Origin: Glebionis coronaria
Lineage: Eukaryota > Streptophyta > Magnoliopsida > Asterales > Asteraceae
DNA: 64,000 bases
Direction: 5' to 3'
NCBI GenBank assembly: GCA_025667525.1
Contig: JANFOE010000050.1
Location: forward strand, 434,001-498,000
A program made the position numbers and the translations under genes. Below the pieces are notes generated by a model that was given only the letters and a program-made list of their open reading frames with translations, was not told the DNA's origin and made no database searches. Shown here one piece after another: positions 43,600 to 55,193 of the stretch (within the stretch, counting starts at the first letter, position 1; each line of letters begins with the position of its first letter).

Positions 43600-45380
43600 T
43601 AATAAGTGTGAAAACACTTATCCTTTTACCACTTAAATATAATAAAAACGAGTCCAAAATGTGTATTTAATGTCATAAAAGTCAGAATTATGCGTGGTTT
43701 GTGTTTTTGTTGTGTTTTAGGATCAAAATATGAAAAAGGAAGAAAACACGGGCTTTTATCTAAAAAAAGACAAAAGACGAAGTCAAAAGATAAAGAGTGC
43801 AAAAAGAACGGAAGTCAAAGGCTTCTTTAAAGATTTACCGAAGAAAAAGAACAAAGACGGAAGTTTAACGAAGTCGAAGAACCAAGTCAAATAAAGAAGA
43901 AAATTAGAAGACGAGTTCATTTTATCCATCGACAAATCCCGAGGCAAAGTCAAGAAAGACAAATTAATTAAGAAGACGACAAGACAAAGAGAAAGATGGA
44001 AACAACACCAACTTCCCTTCCACCTATAAATAGAGAAAAATCTTTCATTTGTAACAAGTCTTTCATTATTAGATAGATTAGTGTAGGAGTAGGAGTAGGT
44101 TAATTACTTTCTCTCTCTAGCTTTTCTTTAATGTTTTCAAGCTTTTCATCTTTAATCTTGTATTTTTGAATCTTAATCTTCATCTTAATTTCAAGCTTTT
44201 TATATTACTCTCATTCTTCCTTTCTTGATTTAATATCTTGTGTTTAATTTGGTTAATCATGTAGTTTTTTTTATCTTGTTGCTTGTTTGATTGATGTGTT
44301 TATTTCATTGTTTTTATTGTTTTGATGTGTTTGATGTTTTAGCTTATTGTGCTTGTTGCTTATTGTTGTTTAGCTTATTTACATTTAAGTGGATTTGGTA
44401 GATTAATATTTTTAATAGTTGATTTTATTGATTTGGCTTATTTAGTGTTATTAGAGTTTTTCGTTTCTGTCTTGTTAAGCTTTTCTTAATATTATTTTGG
44501 CTTAATTTTTGGTTAAGTGCTTATTTGATTTTTGCTTATTTTTCTTAATCGGATTTTATAAACCCTTTTATTGCGAACTGTAGACTTTTAATTTATTCCG
44601 AATAGTAAAACCCTCCTATTCCAAATCACTTGCATATACATTTCCCGAATTAGGTCATTATAGCTTGATTCCGAACTATATAATTATTTCCCTTTTCCGA
44701 ATTAGAAGTAAAATGGATTTCCCGAATTATGTGCAAATGTATTTTTCCGACTTACATTACAACACTTATTCCGAATTGAATGCATGTATTGGATTCCGAA
44801 TTAGCTATTAGTTGTTCTTTCCGAATTACTTCACGAATCAGCATTCCGAATTAGATCACTAGACCTATTCCGGATTACATGTTTATTAACATTCCGACTT
44901 AGGTCCTTATAGTATTCCGAATTGGGTTTCAATCCTAGATTCTGGATTATGTACAACTTCGAATTCCGAATTAGATGAAAGTTAACAGATTCCGAATTAG
45001 GTTTTTAATATGGTATTCTGAATTATGATTGTGATGAATTCCGAATTAGGTCTTATATTGTTAAATAGATTTATGTTTTAAATTTTATTTCAAACTACGT
45101 TTTGATTTTTTATTCTGAATTATTTTAAGTTTTTATTTTTCCCGCCAATTTTGTTAAGCTTTATTTTCAATTATTTTGTCTTTCTTTATTTTCAAATTTA
45201 CATTTTGTTAAGTTTTAAATTTGTTAAATTTCTTTAAATTTTTCATTTTTCTTAATTCATTTTTAGTTTAAAATAGATAACCAACCTTTCTTTTTCTTTC
45301 ACAAAGAACAACTGAGTCACACTTAAAACCCGATTTCAATTCGATTAGACCAATTAAAGAACTTAAAAATTCAGTTATTA
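43600..45380 (+). repeat. 3' LTR of the non-autonomous Athila relative (1,781 bp)
   Basis: It starts TAATAAGTGTG and ends TTCAGTTATTA, followed by AGTAT. The TATA box TATAAATAG is at 44025-44033. It is longer than the 5' copy because it retains about 224 bases around 44475-44700. ATTCCGAATTA words fill 44585-45065. Confidence 0.88.
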
Positions 45381-45385
45381 AGTAT

Positions 45386-45714
45386 GATTAATTTAAACCA
45401 ATGCAAGTAATAAAGAGAAGGAAGAAGATAATCAAACCACAAAACACAAGAGATTTATAGTGGTTCGGTCTAGCAAAATCTCACTTATGTTTCCCCTACC
45501 TTTACTCCTCGAGTATCCAACTCGAGAGTTCAACTTTCACTAGTCAACAACCTCCTTTATACCGGTGAAGAAACCCTTATACGTCGCTTACAATTTTTAC
45601 CGACACTTAAGCTAGGAGGTCGTGTTTTTTACACGGGTACAACAACTCCCTTCACACTATGTATTTTGAGGACTAGAATACTAACCACGCTATTACACAA
45701 GTAGTAGATAAATC
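45386..45714 (-). repeat. Part of an older Copia LTR, minus orientation
   Basis: On the minus strand this reads into the leader at 28067 once the Athila relative is removed. It contains AGACCGAACCACTATAAATC, a phrase common at the 3' side of plant Copia LTRs. No ORF is visible. It is cut at 45715 by the next Copia LTR. The assignment rests on position and style only. Confidence 0.45.
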
Positions 45715-46098
45715 TGTTAGCCTCAAAATATTGAGTCAAACAAGAATGCTCGGTCATAGGTTATTATTGTAACATTAGTTAGAACGTTGTAATAGATAGT
45801 TAATTAGTCGTGGTTTACGGGCTTGGATTTAAACTAATTAAAGTCCAAAAAGACAAGCCCGGCCCAATATATAGTCCATTAAAGCCCGCATGTGGGTGGA
45901 CTATATATACTACCCTCCTAGCATGTTAGGAGGGTGGATGGTCATTTGTAACAAATCTTTTCTTAATCTAATATTCACCAAGTTAATCATCTCTCTCTCT
46001 ACTTTCTCTCACTACTTTCTCTCTCTAGGAATTCATCTCTTCTTCATCTATTTTCTTTCTTTCTTCATTGCTTAATCAATCACAAATATGGGACAACA

Positions 46099-47035
46099 TT
46101 TGGTATCAATCGCCATGGGGTAGTTTTGTGATTCGTTGTTCATTTTACTTGGTTCGTGTGATTTTTCTCTTATAATCATCTCGAATTCAAGATTTTTTTG
46201 TGTTTTCTATGCTCTAAATCTTGATATAAATCTTCTACATAGCTGCGGTAGGGATTTGGTCGCATTTGGTTGGTTCAAATCACGGATTTCTTGTCGAAAA
46301 TATCACTTTTTTTACCTCAAAATCTCGTAACAGTGCTATTATTCCGATCAGTGCAATCGGAAAAGGGATTAGAGATTCCGATCAGTCGCATCGGAAAAGG
46401 GTTTACACATTCCGACCAGCTTTTCCGATCATCATTCCGATTGGACTAAAAATATTCCGATTGCATTCCGATTTGACATTCCGACAAGGTCTTTTTGACA
46501 TCATTCCGACAAGGATTCCGATTACATTCCGATTAGGACATTCCGATAACATGCCGATTAGGACATTCCGACAACATTCCGATTTGGTTATTCCGATTAG
46601 GACATTCCAACATCATTCCGATTGTATTCCGATTAGGGGACATTCCGATAAGTGATTCCGATAAGTGATTCCGATAAGTGATTCCGATAAGTGATTCCGA
46701 TGATGTGTTTTGCTAAATTTTGTTTGAGTATTTTTTAGACTTAGCCACCATCTAGACTAGTTTCGGAATATCGTTTACACGAAGATCAAAAAAAAAAGAG
46801 TTAAAATTTTTCCGTCAAGTAAATTCAAATTTTTTCCATACTAGTTTTAGGACATTTCTAGCTCAATTTCAAAATTTGGCGATACAAAATTTTTTGGTCT
46901 ACCGTTTTTGTCGGACTGGAGAATTTATTGTCGGACTGGAGAAAAATTGCAATTTTCGGAATTTAAACCACAACAACAATCACAACAAATCTACTTAAGA
47001 TCCATATTCACTTCATCATTTCAGAGAATATTGAG
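46099..47035 (+). promoter_or_regulatory. Copia leader with ATTCCGAT array
   Basis: After the PBS comes about 230 bases of ordinary leader. From 46340 to 46700 there are some 25 copies of ATTCCGAT or ATTCCGAC at short irregular spacing, ending in a regular run of GATTCCGATAAGT (13 bp) four times at 46643-46695. The rest up to the gag ATG is non-coding. Confidence 0.8.
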
Positions 47036-49195
47036 ATGGATTCTACTGCCGAATATCGTGTGACGAACAACAACATAATGGTGGCGGGTAACAAAGAGAG
47101 ACCACCAATGCTTGTATCTGGTCGGTATGCTCAATGGCAATCACGTTTCATACGATACCTTGACACAAGACCTAATGGTGATTCCTTGAGGAAATGTATT
47201 ACTCATGGACCATATATATTCAAGAAGATCTCAATTCCTCCAAGAGCAGCCACAGATACTACTGATCCAATACCTGTAAGTGAACGTGATGAAACAAGAG
47301 CTGATCTCACACCTGAAAATTGTGCTTGGCATGATGCGGAGAAGGAAGCCATCAATATGGTTTTAAGTGGTATTGGAGATGATATTTACTCCACGGTTGA
47401 TGCATGCCCGACAGCACATGAAATGTGGACTGCTATTAAACGCTTGCAACAAGGAGAATCACTCAACAAACAAGATGTCAAAACAAACTTGTTTTGGAAT
47501 TTTGGCAAGTTTACTTCAAGGGATGGAGAATCAATTGACTCTTACTACTCCAGGTTTTATAAGATGATGAATGACATGACAAGAAATAATCTGCAAGTCT
47601 CCACCATGCAAGTCAATGTTCAATTTCTTCAACAACTTCAACCTGAGTGGACACAGTTCGTCACTTTGGTGAAACAACAAGAAAAGTTAGACGAGGTCTC
47701 ATATCATCGACTCTTTGATAACTTGAAGCAATTTCAGAATGAAGCAAATGAGATTCGAGCTGAACGTATTGCCAAGACGGCTAATCCACTTGCTTTAGTG
47801 ACTACAACTCAACATGTTCAAGGTCATAACTCTCGTGCTCCTAAGTCATATTCCACTACATCATCTTCACCATGATCTTCCACATCATCTAAGTCTTCAT
47901 CATCCACAAGATCTCGAGGTAAAGCGCCAAGAGCACCATCACCACCATCTGAGTCATCATCTGAAGAAGATAGTGATGAAGACCAAGCTCAAAAGAATCG
48001 AGAGATGAAACAACAAAATGCTTTCATAATGAAGACTTACAAGAAAATCTACAAACCCACCAACAACAATCTTCGCACATCATCTAACACCAAGAACCGA
48101 TATGTTGAGAGTCCTCTAAGGTATGACACATGTCGACGTGGTGAAAGTCCTTCTAGGTATGATCGACATAATCCAACGCATGTTGAGGGTTCTGCAAGGT
48201 ATGATCGTCAAACTGCCAAGTATGATACTCAGAGGATTGCTGCTGCTACTAGGAATAGGGAAACGGTTGGAAGTCAAGTGGTTCAGCAGAGTGGGATTCA
48301 GTGTTTTAATTGCCAAGGTTATGGGCATATGGCAAAGGAATGCAGGAAGCCGAAAAGGGTTAGAGACTCCAGCTATCACAAGGAAAAGATGCTGTTATGC
48401 AAGAAAATGGAAGCAGGGGTTAAATTGTCAGCTAAGGAAGGAGCCATGCTTGATGATACTGATGATGAAGATTCTGATCAAGAGCTTGATGCACATTACT
48501 CGTACATGGCAAAGGTTGAAGAAGTTCTCAAAGTCACTGAAGATGACAATGGCCCTATCTTTGACACTGAGCCAATCGATAAGGTACACACTACTAATGA
48601 ATATAATGTGTTTGGTGATATTCCTGAGCATAGTGATCTACCCAATGCCATTAGTGACACGTGTATGATGGAAACGGTTGATAGCAATACCACACCCGAT
48701 TCATCAGACATGTGCAATAATGAGTCTGAGGATGATCAACATGCAAATGAATATGATGAAGAGGAACGTATTGCGCTTGCTAATTTAATTGCTACTTTAC
48801 AAAAAGATGTCACTGAAAATAAAAAGAGTCAAAAGCAATTAAAGAAGGCAAACGCTACGCTCACTCAAAGTTTTGAAGAATGTAAAGCCGCTCTTATCAA
48901 ATCTACTGAGATGACTGAAAGCTATAGAGATGAGCTAATTCAGAAAACCAAAGAGCTTTAGGGGTACAAGGGAAGTGCGTTAAAAAGTCAAAAGGACGAT
49001 TTTGAAAATAAATATAATATAACTCTTGAGTTATTAGCTAAAGAGAAGCATCAATATAATGTTTTCTTAGTGGATGAACGTCAAAAAACGTACCTTGCCA
49101 ATACCAAAGTTAATGAACTTGAACAAAAGCTCTCTATGACCACTACTGATTCTGCTAAAATTCTAGAGGATAAGAAACAAGAGGTAGATGCGTTA
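47036..49195 (+). pseudogene. gag: Copia gag with two stops, truncated by insertion
   Basis: One frame runs from ATG 47036 to the insertion at 49196, with TGA at 47873-47875 and TAG at 48959-48961. The N-terminal capsid has RPPMLVSGRYAQWQSRF and the UBN2 region (AHEMWTAIKRLQQGES, LFDNLKQFQNEANEIRAERI). A Ser-rich linker follows the first stop. A CCHC knuckle CFNCQGYGHMAKEC lies at 48302-48343 followed by KPKR. The last 200 codons are acidic and then coiled coil (QKDVTENKKSQKQLKKANA). CGA and CAG would remove the two stops. It is related in plan to the gag at 50362 but clearly a different family. Confidence 0.85.
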
Positions 49196-49516
49196 TGTTA
49201 GAAATACGTTTTTACGTATATTAGAAGTATCGGTCACTCCACAATATTATTTATGTTGTAATAGCTCGTAGTTAGAGTATGCTTATTAAGTTAAGTAAGA
49301 ACCGGTCCATGGGCTTGTCATGGGCCGGCCCAAGTCCAAGTAAGGCCTTGGAAGTATAAATACCCCTTTCCTCCTTGGAAAGGGGTTGGTTGTTGAACAT
49401 TTCTAGTTTCCACTTAATGAAATAACACATAGTTTTCTCTCACTTTCTCTCTCTAGTTTCTCTCTCTAGAAATCATCAACCCACTTCATAGATTCATAGG
49501 TTATCAAGATTCTACA
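49196..49516 (+). repeat. 5' LTR of the Sirevirus-like element (321 bp)
   Basis: It starts TGTTAGAAATACG and ends TTCTACA. The TATA box TATAAATA is at 49355-49362, followed by CT-rich sequence near 49430-49470. The start and the GGTCACTCCA phrase are shared with the minus-strand Copia LTRs at 27241 and 26473. Confidence 0.82.
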
Positions 49517-49518
49517 TT

Positions 49519-50361
49519 TGGTATCAAGAGCTATGGGGTGATTTAAGGTAATGATTTGTGTGGTTTTTTAGTTTTTGATTGTATTAGTGTTCTTTAAGAA
49601 GATCATCTTGATTATTGGAGTTTTTGGTATTTTTGTGATTGGGATTAGTAGATAAGTATTAGTTTTTACTTATTATTGTAGAAATCACAAAACTTTTTGG
49701 GTTATTTGGTAAAAAATCTGGGTTTAAATCACCATTTTTGATCGACTGTTCATCCGTAACAACCTTCTGATTACCCAGCAAAAGTTCCGAACCAACAAGT
49801 TCCGGATCAACCAAAGTTCTGAACCAAAAAGTTCCGAACCAAAAAGTTCCGGATCAACCAAAGTTCCGAACCAAAAAGTTCCGGATCAACCAAAGTTCCG
49901 GATCAACAAAAGTTCCGAACCAAAAGTTCCGAACGAAAAGTTCCGGATCAACAAAAGTTCCGGATCAAGGAAGTTCCGAACCAAAAGGTCCGGATCAAGG
50001 AAAGTTCCGGATCAAGGAAGTTCCGAACCAAAAGTTCCGGATCAAGGAAAGTTCCGGATCAAGGTGAAAGTTCTGGATCAAGGAAAGTTCCGGATCAAGG
50101 GAAAAGTTTCGGATCAAGGGAAAGTTCCGGATCAAGACTTCCGAACCAAAAGTTCCGAATCAAGGTATTCCAAGCCAAATCTTCCGAATCAAACTTCCGA
50201 ATCAACAAAAAGTTCCGAATCAAGGGTTATTTTGCTTGTTTTTTCGACGATTTTTTAGAGGATTTAATCTTGGTTTCTTACAACAAAAACTCAACACAAT
50301 TCACAAGCTTTACTTCACTGCTCGATCAACCGATAATCTTTGTCTCTTTGAAGTTAACAAA
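49519..50361 (+). promoter_or_regulatory. PBS and leader with TTCCGGATCA array
   Basis: TGGTATCAAGAGC at 49519-49531 is the PBS, with an A-for-G style shift from the usual Met-type site. From about 49785 to 50227, AAAGTTCCGGATCA and AAAGTTCCGAACCA alternate at 15-18 base spacing, about 25-30 copies. An ORF at 50064-50258 lies within the repeat and is a by-product. A plain stretch then leads to the gag ATG at 50362. Confidence 0.8.
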
Positions 50362-53300
50362 ATGAATCCGAATTCAGTAATGCCTCAGATGACATCACTT
50401 ACGGATATTTCCGTCATTACGGGAACGGATAATCGCCCGCCAATGCTCATCAAAGAAGTTTTTGAAGCATGGCAAGGCCGGATGATGTCTTACCTTAAGG
50501 GAAAACCGGTATATGGGAGGCTTATGGTAAAGTCAATTTTAAATGGTCCACTTGACTATGGTACCATCGTGGTTAACAACGTGACTCGACCACGAGAATT
50601 TGAAGAACTCACTCCAGCTCAACAACTTGTTGCAGATGCAGACGAAAAAGCTCTTCAAACCATTCTCCAAGCCCTTCCACATGACATCTATGGAATGGTA
50701 AGTCAGTATACGGTGGCAAAGGATTTATGGGAACGTCTTACGGTGTTGCTACAAGGTACGTCTCTCACCAAACAGGAAAGGGAATGTCAGTTGTATGATC
50801 TGTTTGATAGATTCACGTACAACCCAGGGGAAACGCTTCACGATTATTACTTCAGATTCACCACACTCATGAATGATCTGAATGTATACAATCTCGTGAT
50901 TGCTCCATTCCAGGTTAACACCAAATTCTTGAATACTTTACCTCAAGCTAAATGGGGTGAGTATATTACCGATGTTAAGTTAACCAGGGATTTGCATAAG
51001 TGCAATTTGGATCAACTCTATGCTTTCCTTCAGCAGCATGAGAAACATGTGATCATGCACCGTTCGCCTCGAGGTATGTACCCTGACTCATTAGCTTTGA
51101 TGGCGAATCAACCAAGCTTGTCTCACAACAACACTCCTTATATCTTGGGACATCAAGCCTATCATCCATCACCTTACATGACACCAACCTTCCCCCAATA
51201 CTCGATTCTACCGCAACCACCCACCTCACATCAGCAACAATATTGGTTTAGTGCACCTTCATCACAATATGCTACACAACCTCACCCAGCAAGTATTGCA
51301 CCTTATGCTCAATCTTCATATTCTTCTTATCAAGAGAATGCAGCATATCCAACAAGCTACCCTGATCAAATGAGTATTCCTTCTAGTGATTATGCAGCTC
51401 ATCAAGACCAAGCAATGTATTGTGATGATGAGGAAGTCCCCATTCCTGTATTCAAACAAGGTGCTGACCCAGTTGAAGTGTTAACCACTATGTCTGCTTA
51501 TCTCACAAGGACTTTAAGCAAACGAGGATTTAGGGGATCAGCTCCTACCAACAATCAGTTGAGGAATTCATCTAATTCTCGCCAATAAGCTACTATTGAG
51601 AATGGCAGGGTAATGGTTCAACCTATTCAACCATATCAGGGGAGACCTACCACATCAACTACCAATGCTCGCACGGTCAATACTGCTCCAATGGTCAATC
51701 CTGCTCCACGGGCTAATTCCACAGGCAAGTTGAGAATGATTACATGCTACAACTGCAAGGAAGAAGGACACATGTCCAGGGATTGCAAGAAACCCAAGAG
51801 GAGAAGGGATGGTCAATGGTTTGCAGAAAAGATCTATCTGGTGAATGCTCAGGCACAAGGAAGGGAACTTGATAAAGAGGAGCTTGCATTTCTTGCTGAT
51901 CCAGGGATTGCTGAACAAGACACTGTCACCACACAGAATGCAGCATACCAAGCAGATGATCTCGATGCGTATGACTCAGACTGTGATGAATTTCAATCTG
52001 CAAAGGCTGCTCTCATGGCAACTATCTCCAGCTTAGGGCCAGAAAAGAGATCTGAGGTACTTATTAATACCACCGATAATACCACTGATGCTAGTATTCA
52101 ACCACATCAAGTTGTGCAAGAGAGTGCTGATTCGAATGAATCTTCGGTGGTGAGTCTTTCAAATGAGGAGACAATCAATGATAGCAATATCAATGTGAGT
52201 CCCCAGACTTTGAGTGAATCACAACCGGGAGCCATTTCGCATACGCCTACTCCTGCTCAACAAGATTTGGTCATGGTTCCTGCTACATTACTTAGCCAAA
52301 TGAATGCTGCACTATTAGAAACCCTAGCTAAGAATAAGAATTTGTCTGATGAGCTTGCCTTAAGCAACGAGAAAGTTCAAACTTTGGAATTAGTGCCTTC
52401 GTCTAGTGTTCTAACAAATCCCGAATATGATTACTTTCGAAACAAACAAATGGGTCACTTGCAAGAAATTGAAAACTTAAGAGCAAATCTGTCTAATGAA
52501 CTTAAAGAAAAGGAGTTAGTGGTCACTAATTTTCAAAAACTTCAAACGGATTTTGAATCACTCGAGTCTAAGAAGAATGAAATGGAGATTAATGCTACTA
52601 ATAAGATTAGAAGTCTAGATTATTTGTTTTTAAGACAATACGCTGCTTCTCAACTAGTGCACTTATTTGATGCTTCGTTTAGAGAATTTAACTTATCACG
52701 TCAAAAAGGCCTTCCCCCTAACCCAAGGTATGCAAAACAAGCTTTAAGACATAGTCCAAGACTTTATAATGCAACTCAATTAGGATTGGCCTTAGACCCG
52801 ATTGGTTTTATCGATGATCGAACAAGTAAGGATCTAGTTGATGAGGATCGGTCATACAATTCTGCAAAATATCCCGAGTGTGATTATTTTAAAATGAATA
52901 AGGAGCTTGCAAAAACAGATTTTAGAATTCGCTTCCATATGGATAAAGATCTCATCACAGCACCAACCTACATGTTAGAGGAAGAAAACCCTAGTACATT
53001 TCCTACACTTGTCAATATGGAAGGTCCTAAGGAGATTCCAAAGGATCTTCCACCTGTTAGCACTGTATGGTTAAACTTGCAAGAGATTAATCAATACTTT
53101 ACTAATTTTGACAAGGTCATTTTGGAATGTACGACTTCAAATGGCCTAAACGCCGGAGAACGGGCTTTCGAACACATGAACGAGGTGTTTAAAAATGAGA
53201 TCAATCCGTTTGTCGAAAGTCTAAAAGGAAGTTTTGCATCTCTTAAGGAAAATCTTGTGTTTGAAATTGGGGAAGTTCAAAAAGTGTTTTATGAAATGGA

Positions 53301-55193
53301 CACCGCTTACGAACTACAACTAATTGAAAAAGAAAAGATTTTAACCGAATATGACCGATTCTTGTCCGCAGTAATTTCGTGTGATGTGCTTACAACTGTA
53401 AATGTTAATTATTCGAATGAGCTTACATCCGCTATGATTAATTGTGATGTTGTGAATATATGTGATGATGTTAGTGATCTCTCTGTAAATGTTGATGATA
53501 CTGTAAATGAGGTAGTTAATCATTCTTGTCACGAATCTAACGCTGAGTTTTTAAAGCTACAAGATTCTTACAATTTACTTTCAAAACGCTTTAATCAACT
53601 AGAACAACATTGTATATCTTTAGAATTAAAACTACAAACTCAAAATGAGGATCTTTTGATATCAAATGGTTGTGAAAACGGTGTTGAGACGAGTGACAAG
53701 ATGATTGCAATTGTTAAGGCATTAGAGGAAGAGATTATGAGATTGAAGAGAGATGTGTCATCAAATGAAACATTAAAATTGGAACTAGAGGCTGCAGAGT
53801 CTAAAAACCAGGCCTTAGAAATTAGACTTTCGTCTATTCTAGGGGAGATGGATCGTGCAAGACAGGGAATGTCCAAACTTTATGGTTCACTAGAAGAACG
53901 CTTCACTTTTAATGCGGCACAGCAACAATTTTATGTTGAACAATTAAACCAAAAATGTGAGGAAATCTCTGACTTAAACATCCTGCTCATTGACAAAAAC
54001 ATGGTTTTGGCCGAGTTAAAGGAGACACTTCTTCTCACCCAACAAGAAGTTGTTGATAACTTAGCTACCGACTCTGCATCGTCCACTAGTGCTCCAACAA
54101 CCAAGTCAGTAGTGCTTTATAAGAACCTGCTTCATAAGAGAAACCCGGTTACCTACGATGCTTATATGAGAAATGCCATTAAGCATGTAGATCTTGTTAG
54201 GGATATTTTAGATGATCTTTATGCCTTAGATCCCTCAAGTAGCTACTATTATTCGGCTCATGAATATATTAAGCGAGTTCAATATTGCTTAGCATATTTG
54301 CAATACATAGGTAAACCAGGTTCTGCACTACTTACTTATAGGCCCATTGCTGTAACTCCTTTCAATAAGACTCCAGGAGCAAAACCGTCATTGGCACAAT
54401 CAAGTAAGGCACCTTTAAAATTTGTTGCTAATGTTCCCACTTTGCCTTCTACAGGATTAAAAGAGACTACTAAGGCTAAAGGATCGCCACTCAAGAAAGA
54501 TAAGATCAAGCCCTCCACTAGTAGTGCCAAAAAGAAGAAAGTAGAAGCTCACCATAGGAATGTTAGTTCAGTTTTAAATAAAAAGAATCATGTTAAGACT
54601 AAAAGCTCTGCGCCTGTGCAGCAGCCTAAACCATTCGTGAATTCTAATTTGAATTGTTGGAATTGTAATGAATGTATGTTTTCCCAACGTCATGATTTGT
54701 GTCTTATTGATCATGTGAATGAAATGAATGCCATTAGGAATGGTCTTGAATGGAAGCCAACGGGTAGAACTCGTGCCCAGGTTGGCTGGCAATGGCGTCC
54801 CACTGGTAGGACCTTTACATTAGATGGAAAAATGTGCCCTTTAACTAGGAATGCATCCATTGAGGTTAGGTCTGAGCGTCCTTTAGTTAGGAACACTCGC
54901 ACTCAAGTATGGAAACAGCGCCCTTTAAACAGGTCAGCCCCCATTATAGTGCCTATCAGTGAAGAAATACCACAGGATTTAAGCCAACTAGAATCTACAC
55001 CACCAACTAGGAAGAAGAAGGCTAGGAAATCTAAGAAACCTAAAGTTAGCAAATCTAAGATTATTAAATCTGTACCTGCTAATAACAAGGAACATTCAGA
55101 TTCCGATACCTCTACATTGTCTTCGTGTGGTGATATTTTCAGGTGGTCCAAATCATCCTCTGGTATTTGGACTCCGGTTGTTCAAAGCATATG
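50362..55193 (+). pseudogene. gag: Long gag region with knuckle and coiled coil, one UAA
   Basis: The frame runs about 1,600 codons from ATG 50362 (MNPNSVMPQMTSL) to TGA 55192-55194, with one TAA at 51586-51588. An earlier start at 50236 is in frame but upstream of the natural MNPNS start. Domains: Copia capsid (RPPMLIKEVFEAWQGRM, LWERLTVLLQGTSL), a Tyr/Pro/Gln-rich stretch (51140-51400), a CCHC knuckle CYNCKEEGHMSRDC at 51745-51786, and an acidic patch (DDLDAYDSDCDEF). A region of some 800 codons follows with repeated coiled-coil segments, then a Lys-rich tail with repeated W-K/R-P-TGRT phrases (near 54750). The pol frame takes over in a 60-base overlap at 55134-55193. The coiled-coil insert makes this far longer than ordinary Copia gags. 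Confidence 0.82.

Larger units (their letters stand above)
28068..45380 (+). mobile_element. Non-autonomous Athila relative, split by a chromovirus
   Basis: The LTRs at 28068-29624 and 43600-45380 begin TAATAAGTGTG and end CAGTTATTA. The target duplication AGTAT lies at 28063-28067 and 45381-45385. After the PBS come a gag remnant with a CCHC knuckle, a 422-codon acidic ORF, a 3' non-coding module and a final polypurine tract at 43586-43597. There is no protease, reverse transcriptase or integrase. The interior is interrupted at 32957-43100 by another element. LTR, leader, knuckle and 3' module are all homologous to the minus-strand Athila at 18158-26395, so proteins of such an element could have moved it. 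Confidence 0.85.
45715..49195 (+). mobile_element. Copia element: LTR, leader and gag, interrupted at 49196
   Basis: The LTR 45715-46098 starts TGTTAGCC, ends GACAACA and has a TATA box (TATATATA, 45902-45909). A PBS TGGTATCAATCGCC is at 46101. The leader holds an ATTCCGAT array and is followed by gag. The element is cut inside gag by the Sirevirus-like LTR at 49196. Its pol and 3' LTR would lie beyond 64000. The LTR and leader match the fragment at 251-895. Confidence 0.82.
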
